Of a stretch of 64,000 nucleotides of DNA, positions 42,724 through 53,145 are shown one piece after another (positions within the stretch are counted from its first letter, which is position 1; each line of letters starts with the position of its first letter). A model generated the notes under the pieces. It was not told where the DNA came from and searched no databases. It saw nothing but the letters and a program-made list of their open reading frames with translations. The position numbers and the translations under genes are program-made. The DNA is from Brachycybe producta (Eukaryota; Arthropoda; Diplopoda; Playtdesmida; Andrognathidae), in contig JAUPFP010000002.1 of NCBI GenBank assembly GCA_036925085.1, forward strand, positions 10,008,321 through 10,072,320, written 5' to 3'.

Positions 42724-43163
42724 TTTCTTCTTATCTCGTGTTATGTTATATATGGGTTACTCAAAATATAAATATATCTTTTTTCTAAATTCTATTTTAG
42801 GATTTTAAACCTAAAAAACTTTTTAAAAGTCGAAGTTGAACACATTTCATTTTATTAGTTTTAATTATTTAAGAATTTTTCGACTTTCGAAAGTAATTAT
42901 TGCAATTAGTAAAAGTAAACGCCATAATTATGTAAATAAAATCAATTAGAATATTATTTATTAAAAAAATACAATAATTATTGCGTTTTTTGGTTTCGTT
43001 GAAAGTCTTTACCGTATTCTGAAAGGTTACTTAAGGCAAAGTGAAACTTAAATTTTGTCTTCCATCAAAGTTTAACTTTATTTTAAGCAATGTATTTTAA
43101 TATGGGGGGGGGGGGGGGTTAATCTTAATTATTTTATAATTTATAAATAAATAAATTCTTTTT

Positions 43164-43501
43164 TAAAGGTGGCTTTAAAGTGTAAATACTTTTCAAACTC
43201 TGATTATTCTGGCTTTCAGATGCAAAATGAAGAGTAACTTGAATGTGTTTTAGAAACTAGAAAGGTAGCGCAATCACTTAAGAACATTTTTATGATGATA
43301 ATATTTCAAAATAAGCTTTTTATGGAAATCTGAAAATGACCAAACTTTAAACATACGATATTTTTTTTAATTTTTGGTCGACTATAACGTCGACTATAAC
43401 TTAAATGACTGAGCTACCCTTCTAGTATAGTTTATCTTAATATTTCTGCTTAAATGCAGTATAATTAGCGTTCGAAAATCAGCTGTTAATAAAACATCTT
43501 A
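43164..43501. mobile_element. Fold-back element, family A copy upstream of EXOC5
   Basis: It has AAAGGTGGCTTTAAAGTGTA at the left, TTTTAGAAACTAGAAAGGTA in the left arm, and CGTTCGAAAATCAGCTGTTA with ACATCTTAA at the right, thus two different terminal types. Confidence 0.7.
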
Positions 43502-44253
43502 AAAGTGAGTTACCAATTTTACAATATAATCAATAAGTTTGAATATTATTACTGTTTATTAGCTTTTAATAGTTTTTTAAGTTATAAAAATTATTACACA
43601 TTAAATTTGAACAAAGTTTAAATAAACTAAATTTTATTTTTTATAAAAAAATAATGACAAAGTTGTATTATTTTCTTAAAATGAACACGTTTTTTTGTTT
43701 CTAATTGCTAGCAATTTAAACTTAAATAAAGTTATAATAACACACACATACATACAATCAATTAGGCTTAAAAGTTTTTATAAATAAGCAAAACTATTTC
43801 TGAAATTAATTTATTAAAAAATATGACATGACAATATTAGAAACAAAGCATTAATTTTATGATTATTTTTTTTTTTACAATTAAAAAGTACTTACAATGA
43901 AAGCTCGAAAATAGGACAGAACTTTTTGATAACAAAACAACTTCATGAAAAGTTTGAAAACTTTTTCACAACTGTGTCAATTTCTGTATTCCTACTATAT
44001 ATTTATGAAGTGTCAATCAAACGTAAGGGAAAAATGAGAGCCTATCATTGAGTTAAGAAGGTGGAGTTTACTGATGTGATTGCTTACGCTGGTGCTGCCA
44101 TCTAGTGTATACACTTAATATTAATATAGATTAAATCTGGCAGCTTTCTCGCTACTAAAAATAATTTTTTTTAATTAAAAAGGGTGAAGGTTAAGTTTTA
44201 CCCGGTACGGTTTTTAGTTTATTTGGTTAGATTGAGACAAATGCTAAGTTTTA

Positions 44254-47200
44254 ATGTCAAATTACTTGCAAGAACTTGAACAGGTATGTATTTAAACAAC
44301 GTTTAACAAGTAAGAAAGGGCGGAAAATGGCGTTATTCACGTTAAGAGGGGTTGAAAAATGTATGTAAATTAGGCTGAAAAGACACAAGCAATACTTTTC
44401 GTACTGATGTTACGAAGCGACTGAAATGGCCATAAAAAGGAGTGACCTAAGATGGCGTCTTATTTATATTACAGCTAATGACGCCCTAAATTTTGTAGAT
44501 CTAATTGCTTCATGAAATAGACATTGTGTCCTATTAGCTGTCAATGACATAAACGAACTAACATTTTTTTTTTACTTGGATTTATTTATTTTATTAATTT
44601 TAGGAGCCCTTCGATTCTGAAGAGTTCGTTGAAAGACTGGCATGGCGTTGTACGAGTACAACAGGAACAAAAAACGATGAGAACAACTTCGATCCGTTGT
44701 TATTACACGATTCTTTCGTACAGGCGATCAGGTCGTTTCTCGTAGTTAACCCAATTGGTATCGTTTTCTTTCGCTCCTAACAACAATTTAATGTTTTCTT
44801 ATAGAGATCTGAAGGCTCTAAATGAAGTCACACAGCAGAAAGTTGATCGTCTTCATGGTCTTGTGGCCGAAGAGGAGACAAAACATTGGCAGAAAGTCTG
44901 CGAACTACAAGAAAAGAACAAAGTCTCATGTCAAATGTTATTACGAATTTGTTTCGTTACTTAATAGACTTGTATTTTGTTTTTTTCTTCTCAGATTTCG
45001 TTTTCGGGCTTCAAGAACTTAGATGAACGAATCAATTTCGTCGCGACGAAGGTTGTTCATCTCGGAGATCAACTTGAGAGTGTGAACACACCGAGATCTC
45101 GAGCCGTTGAAGCACAAAAGCTGATGAACTACTTTGCGGAGTTTCTCGGAAAGGGACCGCTCATATCAGAAGTGTTTACGGATAAGAACCAAGTATGAAC
45201 TGTAAAAAAATCTATATTGAATGAGAATCTTTTAAGTAATTTTGTTTGATTTTTATCTGTAGTTGTATCAAGCGGCGGATGTAATTCATAAATTGCTTTT
45301 GATTTCTCAAGAATTGCCTGTCAGAAAGTAAGTATATTAAGTTCAGTTAACTAAAAAAAAAAAAAAATAATTTTATGTTACGAATGTAGAACATTACAGT
45401 TGCTATGTTCTCATTAGAAACTAATCGTAAGCCACTTCCCAATTGAGCCTCAGATTGTCTTCTTATTCAAAGGTTCGATCAAGTGAGAAAACGCATTGCA
45501 CAGAAATACAACGAAATCGAATGTTCGTTGATCGAAGAATTTGACAAAGCACACAGAGCGGACAATAAAGTTGGCATGAAAGAAATTGCTGGAATTTTAT
45601 CTCACTTTAAAGTAACGAAAAACATTTTTCGTAAAATACAAAACAGAATCTAAATAATTTCTCGTCTCATTTTTTTTTTTTTTTATATTAAAGGGTTACT
45701 CTCAATGTGTTGATGTTTTCATAGAACAGAGTCAACTTGTGAGACTTCAAACAATCGAATCTTCTATCTAGATGTCTGAACTATGTTATCTATTTTGTAG
45801 AGTGCTTTTGTTGGAAAAGATATCTTTGCTGACATCTTTATTTTATGCGAAAAGAACAGTGTAATCATTGAAGAAGTGTTTACGAATCCCGATCAGGTCA
45901 TGTCGAAATTCGTTCTGAATATCTATCACGGGAAACTTCAGGTAGATTGTCGTTTTCAGAGTGACAACTTCTCGATAGCTTAGTAATTTGAGTTATTTTT
46001 AAGGAAAATGTTTTAGCATGTTTGACTTCATGCGAAGATTCTGAATCGTATCTCAAAACTTTGTTCGATTTGTACTCGAGGTACAGAGTTTCGTCACTCT
46101 GTTCTTAGCTAAAGAACGCTTAAAGTTAACTTGTTTGTTATCTGTTGCAGAACCAACAAGTTATCATCCGATCTTTCGTCGTTCGAGATCGGAAGCGATA
46201 GTTACTTTCTCAGTAAACTGACAAAACACATCTTTCAAAAGCATCTCGATTCTTACATAACGTAAACTTGTCTTGTTCCGACAGTCTTGTCTTATTAGTT
46301 GCTTAACTTGGGGTTTTGATTTTACCGTAAATTACAGAAGCGAAGTTAGTTATCTGAAAGAGAAATCATCTTCTGTTTTGCAGCGTTATTACGAGTCTAA
46401 AAAGCATCAAAAGAAACAGATTCTAAGTGGAGGGCAAGTTTAAAGGGTGTCTTTGTTTGTGATAACGTAATTCGGTTGCTTTTCTTTTCAAACAGAATTC
46501 ACGATCTTAAGAGAAATCTTCAAGTGAGTCTCGTGTCGAAGGCTAACATCCACATCGGTCCTGCCGTCGAAAATTACGGCGGCGAAACATTCTTATCGGA
46601 GGAAGTAGCAATCAATCTTCTTCAAGAAGCAAAATTAGCTTTCAGGCGTTGTCAAACAGTGATTACTTTGAAATCCATAAAGAACGTAAAAAGGAACTTA
46701 AATTAATTGTGTGACATTTTTTAATAGTTGTCGAAACAGTCAGAACTTGCAGTGAATGCGGTACAAATTCTAGACGTTCTCATATTTTATCTTTGTAACG
46801 AACACATTGACTACGCATTGGAGTTAGCATTACAATGTAAAGTTTATACTTAAATTTTGTATTTTTGGTAAGATTTGCCAACCCTCAAAGAATTGTTTGT
46901 TTGATGTGAAAGTAACTTTTTCTAAATTGTTGTTTAAAAATAAAGCTAAGCTTAAACTATATAATTGGCAAAAGAAAAATTTAATATGATTTTAAGCTTT
47001 GCTTTCCCTTAAGCAACGTTTTAGAATTCGGCTATAAAAAATTGTTCTGCTTATCACAGAACTAACGGAGCTAGAGCAGTTGACAGGTTACAACTGAGAA
47101 AAAGTCTAAAAATGTAACTTCTTTCTCATGAAAAACAGCAATCCCTTTGCCAGAACCTAAATCACAGCCAGAACTTTACTTTCTGGATGTCGTGAGACAA

Positions 47201-48888
47201 TGCAACGCTATCATGCATTTACTCGAAAGGCAATTTGGAGACAATTTGGTTCCTTTAGTCATGTAAGTGAAAAACAATGAGAACCGAAACATCAGACGCA
47301 TGCAAACGTCAAATTAATTAACATTGCATTTGTTTTAGCGCCACTTTGAAACATGCAGATTGTATTCAGAAGAAGAAGATTATTGTTGAACAGCTTGAAC
47401 AAAAACTAGACACTGGACTGGACAGGTCCGAATCAAATAAAAGTCTAGACATTGCATCAATCTGATCTTCTTTTTTTTTGGATATTTTTTAAAGGATTTT
47501 GACTTCGATTATTGGTTGGACAAAGTGTACATTGCAAAACGAACAAAAGAAAACGGATTTTCGTCCTGAATCGGAGGACAATGTCGTTGTCATGGCAACG
47601 CCGGTAGAATCTTAAAATATTTGCTAACAACAATTTGCTTACGATTTTTAATTTTGTTTTTTTAAATTAGGCTTGTGTTAAAGTTGTTAAGTTTCTAAAA
47701 ATTTGCGTTGAGAAAATACGAGATTGTTTAGATGGTAAAAACGTGGAAGTGACGTTATTGGAGTTGGGATCACGTTTTCATCGTGTCGTTTACGAACATC
47801 TTCAACAGTTTCAATACAGTTCTGTCGGTATGTTTGATCTTATTATGTGTAGTTTCGTTTCTCGTTTGTTAACGATTTTAACTACTGAGTCATTATATTG
47901 CATATAGAGTAACCAGCAATAGTTTTCGAACTGCCGGTTATTCGAATTTTCAGAAGAGTAATACGATGGTGAAATTGAATGTGTGTTAGAAGCTAGAACG
48001 GTAGCTGAATCATTGAATGGTATTTTCATGTTGATATCTTTCTAACTAAACGTTTTCTAGACAAAAAATTTATATTATAAGTTGGGTTATAAGTTGGGTC
48101 ATTTTCAAATTTGACATAAAAAATTAATTTAAAAAGATATCAATATGAAAATACCATTAAGTGATTGAGATACCCTTCTAGTTTCAAATACACTTTCTAG
48201 TTTCTCTTAATTTTGCTCCAAAAAAAAGAATAACCACACTTTGAGAGGCGTTTATGCTTTAAAACAAAATCTTTAAAAATAATCTTTTCCTGGGCCCCAA
48301 TAAATTAGTTATAAAAAAATTTATATTAAAAATATGAACGTGAAAATCCTCTTTAAAATTGATTTGTTTTCTCTTCTAGTTTCTAAAATATATTCAAATT
48401 CTTACTGTTGCTAATTCTGAAGGGCTGAATAATCAAAGAGTATCTAGGCTTCTAGTAACTGTGATTTTATGGGATTTAGAATGTGATTATTTTCAAACAA
48501 ATGAGGAAATAGTGTGCTGCTGTGTTAAATAAACATACTATTAACGCATATAATTTTTGTTTCAGGGGCTGTTTGCGTTATTTACGACGTCAACGAATAT
48601 GGAAAGTGCATTCAAGAATTTAAAATTCCTTTGCTGAAATCACTTTTCGATACTCTGTACGCTCTTTGTAATTTGCTTGTTGTATTGCCGGTTAATTTAA
48701 AGCAAGTTTGCATGGATAACCAACTGGTAATAATTCTATTTATATAATTATATTCAATTTAGTTAATTTATTGATCATTTAATGTTTTTATTTAAATATA
48801 GGCGGGATTGGAGAAGTCGGTCGTCTTGAATTTTGTTCAGTTACGAGCCGATTACAAAACGGCCAGATTAGGTAATTTGCTTAAATAG
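44254..48888 (+). CDS. EXOC5: Exocyst complex component 5 (Sec10)
   Basis: EXOC5 is a core subunit of the octameric exocyst that tethers secretory vesicles to the plasma membrane. Nineteen exons: 44254-44283, 44604-44731, 44805-44922, 44995-45192, 45263-45327, 45473-45611, 45694-45738, 45801-45941, 46004-46080, 46151-46261, 46338-46433, 46496-46658, 46728-46836, 47139-47262, 47339-47425, 47495-47603, 47671-47827, 48566-48726 and 48802-48888. They total 2,145 nt (714 aa), close to the human length of about 708. Strong matches are EEFVERLAWR, FVATKVVHLGDQLESVNTP, RAVEAQKLMNYF, ETFLSEEVAINLLQEAK, NEHIDYALELALQ, VTLLELGSRFHRVVYEHLQQ and LYALCNLLVVLPVNLKQVC. The first exon (MSNYLQELEQ) was chosen because it ends at GTATGT in phase 0 just before EPFDSEEF. 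The end is LGNLLK-stop. The intron after 46433 is GC-AG. Confidence 0.95.
47905..48450. mobile_element. Family A fold-back and a partial copy in EXOC5 intron 17
   Basis: The first copy (47905-48265) carries TGTTAGAAGCTAGAACGGTA and ATACCCTTCTAGTTTCAAAT with ATATCTTTCTAACTAAACG inside. A remnant right arm (TTCTCTTCTAGTTTCTAAAA) follows to about 48450. Both lie in the intron 47828-48565. Confidence 0.7.
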
Positions 48889-48970
48889 TTTTTGTTTTCA
48901 GATTTACGTAATGTAATTATTAATAATATTCGTTTTTGTAATTATTAATATTTTTTCGTGTTTTTCTTTT

Positions 48971-48976
48971 AATAAA
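48971..48976 (+). promoter_or_regulatory. Candidate EXOC5 polyadenylation signal
   Basis: An AATAAA hexamer lies 83 bp after the EXOC5 stop codon, in an AT-rich, T-rich context. It is the nearest canonical signal downstream. AATAAA is common in this AT-rich DNA, so position is the main support. Confidence 0.5.
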
Positions 48977-49025
48977 AACATGAAATAATATTTTGAATTT
49001 TGCGCCAACATGTACAGTGTATATG

Positions 49026-49143
49026 TCGCATCCATTTGGTGTAATTGTCCATTACACGAAATGTATGTCCATTTTCACGAAATGAACATAAATTGGCCTG
49101 ATGGACATTTCGTGTAATGGACAATTACATCAAATGGATGCGA
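49026..49143. mobile_element. Near-perfect 118-bp palindrome
   Basis: TCGCATCCATTTGGTGTAAT at the left matches ATTACATCAAATGGATGCGA at the right. The pairing continues inward through TGTCCATTACACGAAATG with little mismatch to a short loop. Confidence 0.85.
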
Positions 49144-49464
49144 TATATATTTGTCTGATTTCACATCGCGATTTTGAAGCCGACTGTGGGTCTATTTTAC
49201 GTTGTGTCTCGTTGTTTATTAATAGCGAACGACGCCATATTAGGTCACCCTATTGTTTTGATTTAATACCACACGTTTTGCTTCAAACAACTATTGTGCG
49301 TGGTTTGATCATGTCGTTTCAACTAGCTGTATTCTGTTTATGCAATATGAATTTAATATCGTTACTAGCCAATCGGTGATTGTTTTTACGTGATGTCACT
49401 ACGAGTTTCATTACTAATCACAGCGGTTTTTAAGAGCTATTTCGCTATTTCTTTGTAAAGCGGT

Positions 49465-49637
49465 TCAACTAAGGGTGACGACATAGAAAGAAAATCATAT
49501 ACGAGATTCACTAAGATTCAACGTGATTCCTGTCATGGAATAAATCGGGTTGCGATACATACGATGTTCTGTGAGTCGTCTAGGTGATTCTTTGTGAATC
49601 TCGTACATGATTTTCTTCTATATCGTCTCGCTTAGTT
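49465..49637. mobile_element. MITE-like element with about 45-bp inverted ends
   Basis: GAAAATCATATACGAGATTC at the left matches GAATCTCGTACATGATTTTC at the right, extending outward to AACTAAGGGTGACGAC and GTCTCGCTTAGTT. The interior has no coding potential. Confidence 0.75.
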
Positions 49638-49655
49638 CTATGCGTGATTAGAGAC

Positions 49656-49848
49656 AGGCAATTGTGCCCAGCAGTATAATTTATTTTGCTCCGCCTTTTT
49701 ATGACGTCAGCCCAAGTAACAAACCAATTAAAAATTGAAAAGGGCGGAGCATGTGATATAAGATTAAATAACAAACCAATTAGAAATTGATGACGTTTAT
49801 AAAAGGGCGGAGCAACAGAAATTCTAATGCTGGGCACAATTGCCTGTG
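49656..49848. mobile_element. MITE-like element, CAGGCAATTG ends, with inner direct repeats
   Basis: CAGGCAATTGTGCCCAGCA at the left is repeated exactly as the reverse complement TGCTGGGCACAATTGCCTG at the right. Inside are two direct copies of AACAAACCAATTAAAAATTG-like sequence and AAGGGCGGAGCA. CAG-type ends recall hAT MITEs; no clean 8-bp duplication is seen. Confidence 0.75.
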
Positions 49849-50093
49849 ATTTGAGGTGATCGCTCTTAAAGCGCTCATTAAAAATCGTTGTGAAATCCAG
49901 TGTCTTGCTTCAGTATAATGTTCAATGTTGTTGATGTGACCTGTGAAGCTTTGTAGATGTCCTGTAACGAAAAATTCGTTGATTTCAATCGTGTTTTTAA
50001 GTTTATTTCAATTCATTTACGTTTCCTGATTGTTGCCTGCTGAGATTTAAACATAAAAATACGTCGTTACGCGTGGAGAACGTGTTCTAAATC

Positions 50094-53000
50094 ATGGTGA
50101 GTCCATACGTTTTTTTAGCCGGAAATTTTTACATTGAAGAAAAGGAGGAGGTGATGGAGGGGGAGGAGGAGGGCCTTGAAGCTTGTTGTTTTTCATTCGT
50201 TTTCAATGTTTTTAGCGACACGTAGCACGCCGTAGATTCAAATTCGTACGCATCTTATGGTAAAAACAGCTGATTATGTGATAAATCGTGTTTTATTCGA
50301 CCACTTCTGTAATACACGGAAGTATTAAGGTCCCATAGGTTCTTGTAATGAATAAGGATGAAGTAATGACGTGACGTCATAATCTGCACGACGTCGAGAA
50401 GAACGAGGAAACGTGTGCCACGCGCGCACGCTCGTCTGCTCGTTTGTGGGGAAACGTTGCTAAGCAACGCGATGTATTTCTGTGTCAGTGTCGTAGCGCG
50501 TGTTATGTTTTTCTATGTAATGGTAATGATATGTTGAAATGAAACGGAAAAGTGACAAATAGAAATTGACGTTTTCTAACTTTTTTTTTGCATTTTGTTT
50601 ATGAGTTTTGCCAGAAAACTAATAGAATACTTGTAGGAAATAGCATAAATAAGCTGAAAATTGGAAGAAATAATAAACAGTTTGTATAAAGCTGCAAAAA
50701 GTAGCAGTTTTTGCCGAGAAACTTGCAGAATTTTGCAAAAAAAATAGCGAAAATTCGTATAAAATAAAGAACAAGAAATAAAGACGACTGTCAGGAAACA
50801 GCAGTGATTGTCAATAAACTTTAGGAATTTTTGCAAAAAAAAAAAAATTAACGAAGTATCAATGAGAAACAGCAGACAACTTAGAGGAATAACCTAAATT
50901 CAGCACACAAAAAATTGTGAGAAATGATAGAAATTCAGCAGAAAATTGAGAGAAATGACCTGAGTTCAACAGAAAAATGCAAGTAATAGAAGATAACTTT
51001 ATAGAAAACTGCAATAACATTGGTCAATAGCATTGGTCATGGTTCTTGCTGATTTTTGCCAAAAAAAAAGCTAACGTAATATCGGCAATAAACAACAGAT
51101 AACTGAGAGAAATAGATGAAATTAGCAGAAAATTACAATAACAAAACAACTTGTCGGACTTGGCAAATTTTTTTTTTACTGAATTGTAGAAAACTTTCCG
51201 ATTTCCGGCATTTTGACATTTAAGAGATTAAATTTGTATGAAGGTAATTTTTATGTTAAACTTAAATTCACCGGTGAAAAGTATTTTAAACATTGTAGAA
51301 AAACCACCGACAAAATTTGTTCGTTTGATTTCTACAAGTATATTAAAAAGTAGGACAAAATATCGTATCTCTCTCTCTCTTTCTCTTAAATTCTTATAAC
51401 CTAGTTTAGTTATTTTTATTATACAACACAAAATATCAGCTGTGTTTTTTCGTTTTGACTGTTAGTTTTTGATCATTTGACCTGTTTTTTTTTTGGTTTG
51501 TTTATACTAGGCCGGTGAGGAGCCTCCGTATTTGACGGTCGGAACTGACGTGAGTGCCAAATACAAAGGGGCGTTCTGCGAGGCCAAGATTAAGAAAGTC
51601 ACTCGAAGTGTCAAATGCAAAGTTAGTCATAAATGACCACCGATCAATAGAATAAGATGAAGAAGAAGATTGAGTAACTCGGTTGTTTTCTATTTATTGT
51701 AACAGATCACATTCAAGAATAACAATGGTTCTGCTTTGGTTATCGACGATCAAGTCAAAGGAACACTCAGAGTTTGTTTACTCTCGAGAAGGTGCTTTTT
51801 TACCATTTTGTTTAAACTTTAAATCTTGTTTCGTTTTTCAGGTTGGATCTCACGTCGAAGCTCGACATCCGGAGAAGAACCAGTTTCTTGAAGGAGTAAT
51901 CAACAAACTTCATGATTACAGTCAATATACAGTTGGTTAGTTGCAATTAACATCAGTATTTTAATCACTAAAATAGCAAAAGTCACAAGAACCTTCATAT
52001 TTTTGTTGTTTTGTACTGTTTTGCACATTTTTGTGCTATTTTATGCAAATTTTACAATTTTTTAAAAAATATTTGCAGTTTTTATTTTAAAAAAATGTCT
52101 TTAATTTCTGCAATTTCTTGAGTTTCTGTGTACATTTTATTTTTGCATAATTTTGTATAATTCTTGTGATTTTTTTTCACTTTTTTCGGCGTTTTATTGG
52201 GTTCGTTTTTGATTGTTTTTGTTTGTTTTGGCTGCTTTTTTCTGTAGTTTTCGACGATGGAGACGAGACTACATTACGTCGGACTTCACTGTGTCTTAAA
52301 AGTGGACGTCACTTTGCCGAAAGCGAGGTTTCGACGGGAATTTTGAACGTATGACGTTTCATTTAATTTTCTGAAATTTTTTCTTCTTTTTTTGTTAATA
52401 GACTTTGGACCAGTTACCGTTGACACATCCTGAACATTTTGGAACTCCGGTGATGGGGATGAAAGGTGGACGTAAACGTAGAAGTCTTCGGCGGTCTCCG
52501 GCTTTGTAAGTTTTTTTTTTTAAGTTTCTCGATCTTAGTTTTGAGTGTCTTGAAATTATGTTTTGCAGAGATGATGCAAGTAGTGAAGAAGAAGCTCCAA
52601 TTGTACGTAAGAAGGAATCTAAGCCAAAAGAACCAGATCCGGACATGGGAAAAGTCGTTTGTGTTGATACGAGCGATAAGAAGAAACAGAAAGACAATTG
52701 GTTTCCGGCTTTGGTCGTTTCACCTGCAGCTCAGGACGTAAGAGTCAAAGCAAAGACCGAATACCTCATTCGATCGTTCAAGGATGGAAAATAGTACGTT
52801 GTTGCCGTTTATGGTAACAAAATCGAATATTCTAAATTGAAATTCATTCTGGTCTCGTTTTTTTAAAGTCATGTTGTTCCTAAGAAAGAAACGCGAGAGT
52901 TTTCTCGTGAAATTGGCGCAAAAGTCGATAACAACACTCTTAAAACAGGTAAAATTATTTTACAATGAAGAAATTTTATAGCAAATGTGACATTGAATCG

Positions 53001-53145
53001 AATTTTATGTAACCGTTTAGCCGTCGAACGAGCAATGCAATATGTGGAGAAAGACGATCTTCCGCCTCATTGGGATCGAGATGCACTGTTTGTTGCCGAT
53101 GTATCGAGTAACGACGAGAACAGTGACCAGGATAGCGATTCTGAT
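50094..53145 (+). CDS. ARID4: ARID4 exons 1-9: paired Tudor-like region and PWWP
   Basis: The initiator ATG (50094-50096) is the last codon of exon 1 and is followed directly by GTGAGT. Exon 2 continues [20 protein letters not shown], nearly the human ARID4A sequence. Residues about 1-60 form the first Tudor-like unit and about 61-150 the second ([57 protein letters not shown]). Residues about 160-290 form the PWWP-like unit ([44 protein letters not shown]) followed by an acidic tail ([16 protein letters not shown]). All phases chain. The family is known to use these modules for chromatin and DNA contact. Confidence 0.93.

Larger units (their letters stand above)
37332..44253. other. Spacer between divergent nesprin and EXOC5
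   Basis: About 6.9 kb without a supported gene. It holds fold-backs at 37603-37770, 38166-38526, 41210-41690, 41693-41919, 42250-42505 and 43164-43501, a GA run at 38885-38908, 26 C at 42692-42717 and 15 G at 43104-43118. Promoters of both genes must lie at its two ends, but no core promoter motif stands out. Confidence 0.65.
48889..50093. other. Spacer between EXOC5 and ARID4
   Basis: It contains the EXOC5 3' UTR, three fold-back elements in a row (49026-49143, 49465-49637 and 49656-49848) and then the probable ARID4 promoter and 5' UTR up to the ATG at 50094. No further gene is supported. Confidence 0.65.

Noticed and set aside
37332-44253. Retrovirus-like or LTR element in the spacer
   Set aside because: No long direct terminal repeats, no polymerase, integrase or capsid-like reading frame on either strand.
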